From: Limosilactobacillus sp. WILCCON 0051 | GTDB taxonomy: Bacteria > Bacillota > Bacilli > Lactobacillales > Lactobacillaceae | NCBI RefSeq assembly: GCF_039955095.1 | Contig: NZ_CP154878.1 | Location: forward strand, 1,488,001 to 1,552,000 | Direction: 5' to 3' | Length of the DNA stretch: 64,000 nucleotides | Shown here: one piece after another, positions 1 through 7,917 of the stretch | Numbering within the stretch: position 1 is the stretch's first letter | Layout: each line of letters begins with the position of its first letter | The notes under the pieces: generated by a model | What the model was told of the DNA's origin: nothing | Databases searched by the model: none | Seen by the model: only the letters and a program-made list of their open reading frames with translations | Position numbers and translations under genes: made by a program

Positions 1-111
1 CGTCAGGCAAAGCTCAACAATACGCGAGTTGACGATGCCAAGATTAAAAAGGTCGTCCGCATTTCGGTTAATGGCTTGTTTGAAGAAGAAAAACACGAAA
101 CTAGTTTATGA
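1..111 (+). CDS. 3' end of an unidentified CDS (partial)
   Basis: An open frame enters from the left edge and stops at TGA 109-111, giving 36 residues that end in EEEKHETSL. The next gene starts 13 bases later and its ribosome binding site lies just after this stop, so the two are probably co-transcribed. The visible part is lysine-rich and too short to assign to a family. Confidence 0.5.
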   Translation, partial: RQAKLNNTRVDDAKIKKVVRISVNGLFEEEKHETSL

Positions 112-124
112 AAGGGAATTGCCG

Positions 125-559
125 ATGATTAAATTTTACTTTCACACAAATAATCCTGCCAAACGGCGCGCGGAAAAGTGGCTGACCAAGCATGGCCTTG
201 ACTTCCAATCCCGCAACCTGAATAAAAATCCTTTAACGCGCGATGAGGTTCTCCAATTGCTGGAACTCTCGCCTGATGGTACTGAAACGCTGGTATCCGA
301 ACGTTCCAAGGCAACCAAAGAACTATACGCCAAATATCCAGCTCCTACCATGAATCAGCTGATTGATGCCATTCAAGAAACACCGCAGATCCTTAAAAGT
401 CCGCTGATCGTCAGTGGTCACAAAATGCTGACGGGTTTCAACGCTGATAAAATGGGGGTCTTGGTTCCTCATCAGCAGCGGCGCCTGGAACTGTCGCAGC
501 TCTTGGGTAAGCTTAACGGCCGCGGCTCAAGTCAAGCCATGCAGCTGGCCTATAATTAA
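125..559 (+). CDS. Spx/ArsC-family regulator lacking the CxxC redox switch
   Basis: This 144-residue protein has the thioredoxin-like ArsC/Spx fold signature: a short beta strand (IKFYFHTNNP), the K-W helix and the later segment PLIVSGHKMLTGF, which matches the Spx core. Spx proteins bind the RNA polymerase alpha C-terminal domain and redirect transcription under thiol stress. Classical Spx has a CxxC at residues 10 and 13; here these positions are Asn and Lys, so this paralogue cannot use that disulfide switch. I chose ATG 125 because AGGGA sits just upstream and because family members start right before the first strand. An in-frame ATG at 29 would add 32 residues that overlap the previous gene. 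The family is clear; the regulatory role is inferred. Confidence 0.85.
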   Translation: MIKFYFHTNNPAKRRAEKWLTKHGLDFQSRNLNKNPLTRDEVLQLLELSPDGTETLVSERSKATKELYAKYPAPTMNQLIDAIQETPQILKSPLIVSGHKMLTGFNADKMGVLVPHQQRRLELSQLLGKLNGRGSSQAMQLAYN

Positions 560-566
560 TCTCAAG

Positions 567-598
567 CCTCTTCTCAACCGGTGAGATGAGGTTTTTTT
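567..598 (+). terminator. Intrinsic terminator of the spx-like gene
   Basis: An imperfect 11-12 bp stem (CCTCTTCTCAAC pairing with GTGAGATGAGG) is followed by seven T residues, eight bases after the stop codon. Confidence 0.8.
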
Positions 599-609
599 AA
601 TCTAAAAAC

Positions 610-645
610 GCGGTGCCATCCTCACCTCGGGACAGCACCGCTTTT
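610..645 (-). terminator. Terminator for rsmF, possibly bidirectional
   Basis: GCGGTGC (610-616) pairs with GCACCGC (635-641). Read on the minus strand, the stem is followed by TTTTT, downstream of the rsmF stop. Confidence 0.7.
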
Positions 646-698
646 ATTTACGACTCTCGCTAGGCCGATTGCTTGATCGTTCAATCAAATAAGACGAC

Positions 699-2066
699 CT
701 AGAATCGAAGCCCTTTTGGATAAAAGTTCTTAAGCGTTTGACCAACCAGCTTGCCCCAGCCGCAGACATGGCCCTGACAAACCAGCAGCTGCCAGCCAGG
801 CTCGCCGCTCAGCTGCAGCGTATCGCCATGCACATATTGGCGCCACTGATCAAGCGTAATCGACAAGACATGGTCAGTATCCGTGGGCTGACTGGCTAAG
901 GCCCAGGCCAGCGCGGGTTCAAATCGATTCTTTTTAAACGTTCCCAAATGCAGTCCTGGCCGCAGAATCGTCATCTGCGCGATCTCATCGATTCCCTTTG
1001 GCAGATCGTAAAGCTGGTCGCCATAAGTCAGCAGATGATTTGCCTGATAGCTGGGCATCGTTTGGGCAGCAAACTTTTCAAATAATGCCCGCTGCTCTTT
1101 GGTAATCGAATTATGGTTAGCGCGCTGCTTGCCCTTTTTCTTGCTTTTCTTTTTAGCTGATACTGGCATCACTGAACCGCCCTGCAGACGGAATTTAGCA
1201 ATAAAATGGCCTTCACCTTGGATATGATGCGGGAACAGACGCACGGCACGACTTAACTCAGGATTGCCGTCTGCCCATTCTGGTCGGCCATCGTCCATGC
1301 CGGCATACTTCTTGATCGGCACCATGGTCAGATCATAGTTGTCCAACAGCCAGGCCGCGTTTTGCTCATCTTCTTCCGGCGCAAACGTGCAGGTGGAATA
1401 AACCAGCGTGCCCCCCGGTTTGAGCATTTTCATAGCTGAGCTTAAAATCTTGCGCTGACGATTGGCACATTCACTTGGATAATCCGGCGTCCAATACTCA
1501 ATTCCAGCCGGCTCTTTGCGGAACATTCCCTCACCAGAACAAGGCGCATCCACTAAGATTCGATCAAAAAACTGCGGAAACTGTTTTTCAAGGTCAGCTG
1601 GGCTCTCATTCATTACGACTGCATGCCGAGCCCCCCAACGTTCGAGGTTTTCGGCTAGGATATTGGCCCGCTTGCGAAAGATCTCATTGGCAACCAGCAG
1701 ACCCTCATCATGCATTTTGGCGATTAAATGCGTGCTTTTACCACCTGGTGCCGCGCATAGATCCAGCACACGCTCACCCGGTTGTGGATCCACGACCTCC
1801 CCAACGTACATGGCACTGGGTTCCTGACTGTATACCCAACCGGTAACGTGATCCAGCGACTTGCCATCAACCTTGCCAAACCAGCCATTTTCAACATATT
1901 CAACCTTGCCTGATGCTGTTTTCAAAGTGGCATCCGGCTGGCCGTTTTTTAAAGGATTGGTACGAAAGCCGCTGCAGCTTGGCTGATCAAACGCGGCCAA
2001 AAACGCATCGGCCTCATTACCTAACAGCTGACGGTATTTTTCAATAAAAGCAGTTGGTAGTTTCAC
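699..2066 (-). CDS. rsmF: rRNA cytosine-C5 methyltransferase, RsmF/NOP2/Sun family
   Basis: This 455-residue protein is an S-adenosylmethionine-dependent methylase that makes 5-methylcytosine in RNA, most likely 16S rRNA. The SAM-binding motif is VLDLCAAPGGKSTHL (about 100-115). The two catalytic cysteine motifs of the family are present: DAPCSGEGMF (base release) and YSTCTFAPEEDE (nucleophile). A lysine-rich linker (KKKSKKKGKQ, about 305-315) separates the catalytic domain from a C-terminal RNA-binding region, as in the longer Gram-positive RsmF proteins. The start is GTG at 2064-2066, with GAGGAG at good spacing; there is no better ATG. It is transcribed alone, convergent with the spx-like gene. 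Confidence 0.92.
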   Translation of the reverse strand: MKLPTAFIEKYRQLLGNEADAFLAAFDQPSCSGFRTNPLKNGQPDATLKTASGKVEYVENGWFGKVDGKSLDHVTGWVYSQEPSAMYVGEVVDPQPGERVLDLCAAPGGKSTHLIAKMHDEGLLVANEIFRKRANILAENLERWGARHAVVMNESPADLEKQFPQFFDRILVDAPCSGEGMFRKEPAGIEYWTPDYPSECANRQRKILSSAMKMLKPGGTLVYSTCTFAPEEDEQNAAWLLDNYDLTMVPIKKYAGMDDGRPEWADGNPELSRAVRLFPHHIQGEGHFIAKFRLQGGSVMPVSAKKKSKKKGKQRANHNSITKEQRALFEKFAAQTMPSYQANHLLTYGDQLYDLPKGIDEIAQMTILRPGLHLGTFKKNRFEPALAWALASQPTDTDHVLSITLDQWRQYVHGDTLQLSGEPGWQLLVCQGHVCGWGKLVGQTLKNFYPKGLRF

Positions 2067-2108
2067 AAAAAAAGCTCCTCGTCATAAAATATCCTTATTA
2101 TTATAGCA

Positions 2109-2906
2109 TTATTCTGCCGCCAAAGCCGTTAGATGGAGCTTACGGGTTAGAACGTCAACCTTTGAGTCATACAGCGCCTGGATAAACTCATCATCCTCAG
2201 CGTCATAATAAAGATACTGTCCTTTTTCGTTTGCTAATAATTCAATCAGAATACGAATGGCCCGACCATTGCCCTCACGAAATGGATGCAGGTAGTTCAG
2301 CTCGTCCAAAAGCTTGGCGTATGCGGCTCTCTGAGGACGTGACTGCCGTTTTAAAGCGGTAATCTCAGCATTAACCAAGCGAATGCCATTGTCAAAAACG
2401 TTCGGCGGCAAAAACAACGTCTGCTGCTTGGTCAGATTATAGTTGCGCAGCTCGCCGGCCCAGTCGTATAGATCACCAAACAAGGCCCGGTTGATCCGGC
2501 ATAGATTGTCAACACTGCTTACTTTAAAACCACGCTGCAGAATTCTCAGCCCTACCAATGATCCTTGAACAAACTCATGCTCATCAAGATCCGCTTTATC
2601 ATGAATGCCCAGCTTATTTTTCAAGGTTCCGTTTGGATATAAAAAAGCTTGAGCTAAGGCCTGCTCATCTGTGATCGCCGGCTTGACAACTGGAACCCGC
2701 CAATGCTGCAGCTGATCCAATTGTGCGTCTAGTTCAGGCTGTGGATGATCATATGCATCAGCCAGCGCCCGAATCTGCTCATCGGTTGGTTTCCAGCCTT
2801 CCATGGCACTGTTGGCAACCGTCACCGCCAGCAGCTGAAATTTGCGCGGATTGCGAAACTCAACGCCGCCAATATGACGCGTCTTGCGATTAATCAAAGC
2901 TGTCAT
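2109..2906 (-). CDS. Fic-domain protein with an N-terminal VbhA-like inhibitory motif
   Basis: This 265-residue protein carries the complete Fic motif HPFREGNGRA (about 207-216), including the catalytic His, the phosphate-loop Glu and Asn, and Arg. Such enzymes transfer AMP or another phosphate-linked moiety from a nucleotide to protein hydroxyl groups. The N-terminus has ANSAMEGWKPTDEQ (about 31-44), resembling the ANS..EG helix of VbhA-type antitoxins, which blocks the ATP site. Fused in cis it suggests a class II, self-inhibited Fic protein; the usual Ser is shifted by one position, so this is tentative. A segment LKNKLGIHDKADLDEHE matches the conserved lead-in of this subfamily. I chose ATG 2904-2906, which has AAAGGAAG upstream; an upstream frame adds 20 residues with no site. 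No separate toxin-antitoxin partner is next to it. Confidence 0.88.
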   Translation of the reverse strand: MTALINRKTRHIGGVEFRNPRKFQLLAVTVANSAMEGWKPTDEQIRALADAYDHPQPELDAQLDQLQHWRVPVVKPAITDEQALAQAFLYPNGTLKNKLGIHDKADLDEHEFVQGSLVGLRILQRGFKVSSVDNLCRINRALFGDLYDWAGELRNYNLTKQQTLFLPPNVFDNGIRLVNAEITALKRQSRPQRAAYAKLLDELNYLHPFREGNGRAIRILIELLANEKGQYLYYDAEDDEFIQALYDSKVDVLTRKLHLTALAAE

Positions 2907-3016
2907 GTTGCCATCTTCCTTTCTGAATCTAATTAAGCCAATTGTAGCGCGCTCATTGGCCATCAAACAATGCTTTCAAACATTAAAGGCTAATTGTCTT
3001 ACTGCTGTTGAATAAT

Positions 3017-3046
3017 TTGCCTTTAATAGCCGATCATCGATATAAT
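3017..3046 (+). promoter_or_regulatory. Promoter of the Cof-type HAD gene
   Basis: TTGCCT (3017-3022), an 18-base spacer and a perfect TATAAT (3041-3046), 35 bases before the start codon. Confidence 0.65.
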
Positions 3047-3080
3047 TTAAGCAGATACTTTTTGCGAAAGGAATTTTTTA

Positions 3081-3914
3081 ATGAAGCAGCATCTTATTGC
3101 CATCGATCTGGATGGAACCACGCTCAACAACCAGTCAAAACTGACGCCGACAACGATCAAAACTCTGCAGACGCTCAGCCGGCAGGGGCATCTGGTATCG
3201 ATCGTCACTGGTCGACCATATTTGATTTCTGGCCACCTCTACGATCAGATTGGACTCAAAACGCCAATGATCAACTTCAACGGTGCCTTGGGTCATATTC
3301 CGCATCGCAAGTGGGCCGGCGAATATGCGGTCAATGTTACTCGCGAGATGACGCTCGATCTGTTGGCGCATAAACAGGAACTAGGGATCAAAATGGTGAT
3401 TGCCGAGGATAAATACCACGTCTGGGCCGATCATCCCAGCAGCGATCTGCCCGAATTTCTACCTGCCAAACTGGCTCCCGAACAGATTCTTAATGAGCAT
3501 AATCTAAACAACGATCCAATTGCCTTAACGATTCAGTTTGATCCGGCTAAAAAAGATGCGATTTTAAATGCCGTGGATCAAAAATATGGCGATTTCGTTG
3601 AACCACGCGTCTGGGGCGGTCCCTACTCGATTATGGAGCTGATTCGGCGCGGTACGCACAAGGAAGCTGGGCTGCGTCACCTAGTCAAGGAATATCAGCT
3701 CAGCCCTGATCAAATCATTGCATTTGGCGATGAGCACAATGACGCCGAAATGCTCAGCTATGCCGGTCGTGGGGTTGCCATGAAAAATGCCGTTGACGAC
3801 ATCAAGCAGATTGCTGATGACGTAACGCCGGTTGACAACGATCATGATGGCCTGGCTAAATATCTGCAGGATTATTTCCATCTCGATGCCGCCAAACTGC
3901 AGCTGGCAGAATAA
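3081..3914 (+). CDS. Cof-type HAD-IIB sugar/flavin phosphatase
   Basis: This 277-residue protein is a HAD-superfamily phosphatase with the type IIB cap. Motif I is IDLDGTTLNN (catalytic Asp pair), motif II is the Thr in SIVTGRPY, and motif III/IV is IAFGDEHNDAEML, preceded by KEAGLRHLV with the conserved Lys. Cof/YidA relatives dephosphorylate small phosphorylated metabolites such as sugar phosphates, flavin mononucleotide or pyridoxal phosphate; the substrate cannot be read from sequence. The ribosome binding site AAAGGAA precedes ATG 3081. It is a single-gene unit with its own promoter and terminator. Confidence 0.9.
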   Translation: MKQHLIAIDLDGTTLNNQSKLTPTTIKTLQTLSRQGHLVSIVTGRPYLISGHLYDQIGLKTPMINFNGALGHIPHRKWAGEYAVNVTREMTLDLLAHKQELGIKMVIAEDKYHVWADHPSSDLPEFLPAKLAPEQILNEHNLNNDPIALTIQFDPAKKDAILNAVDQKYGDFVEPRVWGGPYSIMELIRRGTHKEAGLRHLVKEYQLSPDQIIAFGDEHNDAEMLSYAGRGVAMKNAVDDIKQIADDVTPVDNDHDGLAKYLQDYFHLDAAKLQLAE

Positions 3915-3939
3915 ACAATCATTCCAATGCGTACACGTA

Positions 3940-3990
3940 AAAACAGCGTTGCTTTAAGCTATCAAAGCTTGCGGCAACGCTGTTTTATTT
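3940..3990. terminator. Bidirectional terminator between the HAD and nitroreductase genes
   Basis: A perfect 13-bp stem: AAAACAGCGTTGC (3940-3952) pairs with GCAACGCTGTTTT (3974-3986), with T tracts on both strands. It serves the two convergent genes. Confidence 0.85.
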
Positions 3991-4043
3991 TGAATGCCAA
4001 TCTTATTTCCCGGGAAATCGAATCAGAAGGTTGCAATAAACCA

Positions 4044-4511
4044 CTAGTCAGCCTTGATCCAATTAATGGGAATCCGCTTGATATCAAGATCGCGCGGCGT
4101 CAGTTTTTCCTTGGTATGCCCCAGCGTAATCGCAAAACAAGGCGTCATCCCCGCTGGAATTACCGTTTTCGGCAGCGATGCCAGGCAGGCCATGTTATAG
4201 TTGGCGGCCAAGCCTTCATTTTCAGCAGCCAGCTCCATGTTGTGCACGATGATTCCGGCATCGATAAACTCCAGCTGCCCCGGGTCTGGTGATGAAACAA
4301 CGATCAAGGTCGGCGCTTGATAGATATTTTTAATCTGATTTAGCACCTTAGGATCTTGAATCACCGTCAGCCGATGATTGCGGTATTTTCCCAAGCCAAC
4401 TGGACTGGTTTCCGCGGCCAGTAGAATCGGCTGCAGCTCTTCACTGGTCAGCGGCTGATCATCATATTCGCGAAAGGCCCGTCGCGACTGTAATAAATCC
4501 ATCAATTCCAT
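4044..4511 (-). CDS. Nitroreductase-family FMN oxidoreductase, short form
   Basis: The N-terminal segment LLQSRRAFREYDDQPLTSEE is the typical nitroreductase FMN-binding start (Arg pair contacting phosphate). Later segments, the VSSPD strand and GIIVHNMELAAENEGL, match the dimer-core helix. Members reduce nitro, quinone or flavin-like substrates with NAD(P)H. At 155 residues it is shorter than the usual 170-200, but the core looks complete. I prefer ATG 4509-4511, which leaves nine bases after AAGGGGG; an ATG nine bases upstream would almost touch the site. The substrate is unknown. Confidence 0.85.
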   Translation of the reverse strand: MELMDLLQSRRAFREYDDQPLTSEELQPILLAAETSPVGLGKYRNHRLTVIQDPKVLNQIKNIYQAPTLIVVSSPDPGQLEFIDAGIIVHNMELAAENEGLAANYNMACLASLPKTVIPAGMTPCFAITLGHTKEKLTPRDLDIKRIPINWIKAD

Positions 4512-4932
4512 TTGGTGCATCCCCCTTGCTAAGCTCTCGATTGTCTACGTTTAGTTTAGCACCAATTTTACTGGCTGATTGATATCAAAACCGAAACATT
4601 TGGACAATTGTATTCATTAATGCTGCATTGCCGGAAGCTGTTTGCCTGGCGTAATTAAGCAGTGGTGTATCGCGTCAGTACTGCCGTTTCAATTTGATCA
4701 TCGCTTTATTTCAGCAGTCGGCCACAACCAAATATAAAAATTCCCCGCGCCATTTTTGCAGCGGGGAATTGATCTTCACCAATCTGATTTAAAATCGACC
4801 TTTTTCAACCCGTATCGTTATGGCAAGCTTGCTTAACCTGCCGATTTGAAAATAATCCAATAAAAATGGCCTGCGAAACGAATTCGCAGACCATGTTGAG
4901 AGAGAGAATTTTGATTCAAAACGAACTTTTAA
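4512..4932. other. Intergenic region with two hairpins
   Basis: No convincing ORF. It holds a perfect 8-bp stem TTCCCCGC/GCGGGGAA (4741-4768), which has a T tract on the minus strand, and the terminator at 4868-4892. The nitroreductase promoter should lie in the left part, but I cannot fix its boxes. Confidence 0.5.
4866..4892 (-). terminator. Terminator of the maltose operon
   Basis: GGTCTGCGAA and TTCGCAGGCC (minus strand, 4868-4892) form a 10-bp stem with one mismatch, followed by a short T run, about 40 bases after the pgmB stop. The hairpin at 4741-4768 could be a second terminator. Confidence 0.7.
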
Positions 4933-5595
4933 CTAGTCGAGCTGAGCCTTAATTGCTTCCAACGTAACGTCCTTGGTTGCGTCAAAGCGAATGTCGGCAT
5001 CATCAAGTCCGGCACCAATACCGATTGAGAGCTCGCCAGCATCGTTAATGGCTTGCACGCCGGCTTGAGCATCTTCCAGGCCTGCCACGTTGGCAACAGG
5101 CAGGTTCATCATTTCAGCGGCTGCAATGTAGATGTCAGGAGCTGGCTTACCGTGCTTAACCGAAGCTGGGTTGACGATCCCATCAAAGTAGTCGCTTAAT
5201 TTCAAGTACTTCAATACCTTAGGCGCGTTCTTGGAAGCCGATGCCAGTACCATTTGATAACCCTTGGCACGAATATCATCCAAGAAGGCCTGCATGCCTG
5301 GCAGAACATCAGCTGGCGTCAAGGTTTCAACCAAACGCAGGTAGTTGTCGTTCTTTTCAGCAGCCAGGGCTTCCTTTTCTGCTTGCGTGTAGTCGTTTTC
5401 GTGACCACCCGCCTTTAAGATCAGCTCCAGCGAATCCATTCGGCCGACACCTTTCAGACTTTCCTGCAGTTCTGGCGTCCAAGTCGTTCCTACTTTGTCG
5501 GCTAATTGATGCCAGGCTTGCGTGTGGAAACGGGCCGTGTCGGCAATAACGCCGTCCAGGTCAAAGGCAAAACCCTTCAGATCTTCAAACTTCAT
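4933..5595 (-). CDS. pgmB: Beta-phosphoglucomutase
   Basis: This 220-residue HAD enzyme converts beta-glucose 1-phosphate, the product of maltose phosphorylase, to glucose 6-phosphate through a phospho-aspartate. Motif I FAFDLDGVIADTARFH has both catalytic Asp residues; LASASKNAP carries motif II Ser; KHGKPAPDIY the motif III Lys; GLEDAQAGVQA the Mg-binding Glu-Asp pair. Length and motifs are standard for the family. It starts 12 bases after mapA, with AGGAGG just before the ATG, so it is the last gene of the operon. It is a useful active reference for the degenerate HAD protein at 21377. Confidence 0.95.
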   Translation of the reverse strand: MKFEDLKGFAFDLDGVIADTARFHTQAWHQLADKVGTTWTPELQESLKGVGRMDSLELILKAGGHENDYTQAEKEALAAEKNDNYLRLVETLTPADVLPGMQAFLDDIRAKGYQMVLASASKNAPKVLKYLKLSDYFDGIVNPASVKHGKPAPDIYIAAAEMMNLPVANVAGLEDAQAGVQAINDAGELSIGIGAGLDDADIRFDATKDVTLEAIKAQLD

Positions 5596-5607
5596 GTAAA
5601 ATGCCTC

Positions 5608-7860
5608 CTACTTCAGTTCCAGATCCTTACCAGCCAAGTCAATGGTCAGTGGTTCACCGGATACCAGTGATACGTGCGTGCCTTCCTTGTCAACCAGCAC
5701 CTTGATGACGCGGCCACGGAAGACCTGCGTGAATTGGTATGAATCCCACTTCTTAGGCAGGAATGGTGCGTAGTGCAGCTTGCCTTCACGAATCCGCATG
5801 CCAGCAAAGCCTTGCACGATATCCAGCCAGCTACCAGTCATCGAAGTAATGTGCAGACCATCGGAAGTGTCGTTGTTGTAGTTGTCCAGGTCAAGACGAG
5901 CAGAACGGTCGTACAGTTCAACGGCCTTGTCTTCGTAACCCAGGTCAGCGGCGATGATGGAATAGATCGATGGCGACAGACTTGATTCGTGAACCGTGTA
6001 TTGTTCGTAGAAGTCAAAGTTGTGCTTCTTTTCTTCTGGCGTAAAGTCATCGATGAAGTCCCAGATACCTTGGATAACGTCACCTTGCTTAACGTATGGC
6101 GAACGCAGGATCTTGTCCCATGACCAGTGTTGGTTGATTGGCAGCTGGTCGCTTGGAATGTCAGCAACCGGCTTCAGATCCTTATCCAAGAAGCCATCGT
6201 TTTCAGGGAAAATGTCACGTTCCTTGTCGTATGGCAGGTACATGTTGTCAACGATTGCCTGCCACTTGCGTTTTTCATTTTCAGTAACGTTGAGCTTGGC
6301 AGCTACGTCAGCGTCAACTTCCTTCAGCACTTGCAGCGTGTACTTCAGCGTCCATTGGCAAAGCAGGTTCGTGTACCAGTCGTTGTTGACGTTGTTGTCG
6401 TATTCGTCAGGACCAGTTACGGCATGCAGCATGTACTTGTTTTGACGTTGTGAGTAGTGAACCCGGTCAGCCCAGAAACGAGAAATTTCAGTCAGAACCT
6501 TGGCACCTTCATGCAGCACGTAGCTCTTGTCGCCCGTGTAGTTGGTGTAGTTGTAGATTGCGTAGGCAATGTCACCATTACGATGGATTTCTTCAAACGT
6601 GATTTCCCATTCGTTGTGGCATTCAATCCCGTTGAACGTAACCATTGGGAACAGGGCACCCTTCAAGCCTTGTTCTTGGGCGTTGACGTAAGCACCATCC
6701 AATTGGTCGTAACGGTACATCAGCAGGTTGCGGGAAATCTTAGGGTCGGCAACACCAAGGTAGACTGGCAGACAGTATGCTTCAGTATCCCAGTAAGTAG
6801 CACCGCCGTACTTTTCACCAGTAAACCCTTTAGGACTGATGTTCAGGCGTGAGTCGTTGCCGTAGTAAGTTGAGAAGAGTTGGAACAGGTTGAAACGAAT
6901 CCCTTGTTGAGCTTCGTCGTCACCATTGATTTCAACATCGGCTTTGTTCCAGCGTTCTGCCCAGCCGGCAACGTGGGGAGCCAGCAGATCGTCAAAGCTT
7001 TGACCATCCAGTTGACCAGCCAATTCATCCAGACGGGCAACCAGTGCTTCTTGCGTGTCAAAATCACGTGAAGTTGCTACCACGGAACGCTTTTCCAGTT
7101 CAACTTCTGCACCAGCAGCCAACGTGCCGGCAAAGTCGTTTTCAGCCGTCTTGGCAGTCGTGCCGTCGCCAACGTGTTCCAGCGTCGTCTTGGTAGTCGT
7201 CTTTACCCCAACCGTAAATTGAGGCGTGCCGAATGGGTTTGGCTTCGTCTTGGAAACCAGCAGTGCATGTTCGCCGGCTGCCTTTTGTTCCAGTACATCC
7301 CAGAACTGTTCGTCGTAGTTGGAGTCTTCGTTGTAGACGTCACCATTGATAACACTGGCAACTTCCAACTTGGCTTCAGCATCGCCCAGGTTCTTGACGT
7401 GCAGGCGCTGACCAACCAGTTCCTTTTGTGCTACGCTGACAAAACGTTCAAACGTAAAGTGCAGCTTGGCACCGCCAACTTCGGCCGTAAATTCACGGGT
7501 AAAGATCCCCTTCTTCAAGTCAAGGTCCAGCTTGAAATCAGTTGGTTCCTGCTTAGCCAGATCCAGCTGTTCGCCATTAACCTTGATCGTCAGTTGCAGG
7601 AAGTTGGTACCGTTGATCATCTTACCAAAGTACTTTGGATAGCCGATCTTCCACCAGCCAACCCGTGTCTTGTCTGGGAACCAAACACCACCGTAGTAGA
7701 CACCTTCCATCTTGTCGCCAGAGTAGCCTTCTTCAAAGAAACCACGCATCCCGAGGTTTTCGTTGGCCAGACTGGTCATTGATTCTTGCAGGCGCTTGTC
7801 TTCAGGAGCCCACTTGGTAGTTACGATATTCCAAGGAGCGACGTCAAAAGTTCGTTTCAT
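5608..7860 (-). CDS. mapA: Maltose phosphorylase, glycoside hydrolase family 65
   Basis: This 750-residue cytoplasmic enzyme phosphorolyses maltose to beta-glucose 1-phosphate and glucose without spending ATP. Family 65 signatures are clear: the WDTEAYCLPVYL segment, ECHNEWEITFEEIHRNGDIA with the general-acid Glu, and HAVTGPDEYDNNVNNDWYTN. The C-terminal beta-sandwich (about 670-750) follows the alpha/alpha barrel. Length is normal. It lies between the permease (57 bases upstream) and pgmB (12 bases downstream); with pgmB it feeds both glucose halves into hexose phosphate metabolism. The ribosome binding site AAAGGATAATATCTT precedes ATG 7858-7860. Confidence 0.96.
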   Translation of the reverse strand: MKRTFDVAPWNIVTTKWAPEDKRLQESMTSLANENLGMRGFFEEGYSGDKMEGVYYGGVWFPDKTRVGWWKIGYPKYFGKMINGTNFLQLTIKVNGEQLDLAKQEPTDFKLDLDLKKGIFTREFTAEVGGAKLHFTFERFVSVAQKELVGQRLHVKNLGDAEAKLEVASVINGDVYNEDSNYDEQFWDVLEQKAAGEHALLVSKTKPNPFGTPQFTVGVKTTTKTTLEHVGDGTTAKTAENDFAGTLAAGAEVELEKRSVVATSRDFDTQEALVARLDELAGQLDGQSFDDLLAPHVAGWAERWNKADVEINGDDEAQQGIRFNLFQLFSTYYGNDSRLNISPKGFTGEKYGGATYWDTEAYCLPVYLGVADPKISRNLLMYRYDQLDGAYVNAQEQGLKGALFPMVTFNGIECHNEWEITFEEIHRNGDIAYAIYNYTNYTGDKSYVLHEGAKVLTEISRFWADRVHYSQRQNKYMLHAVTGPDEYDNNVNNDWYTNLLCQWTLKYTLQVLKEVDADVAAKLNVTENEKRKWQAIVDNMYLPYDKERDIFPENDGFLDKDLKPVADIPSDQLPINQHWSWDKILRSPYVKQGDVIQGIWDFIDDFTPEEKKHNFDFYEQYTVHESSLSPSIYSIIAADLGYEDKAVELYDRSARLDLDNYNNDTSDGLHITSMTGSWLDIVQGFAGMRIREGKLHYAPFLPKKWDSYQFTQVFRGRVIKVLVDKEGTHVSLVSGEPLTIDLAGKDLELK

Positions 7861-7917
7861 AAGATATTATCCTTTCTCAATCTCAATTAATTTCTAAAGT
7901 TGCAAAATCAGTCAAAA

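Noticed and set aside
1475..1846. Plus-strand frames opposite rsmF
   Set aside because: Shadow frames; the minus-strand protein has all methylase motifs.
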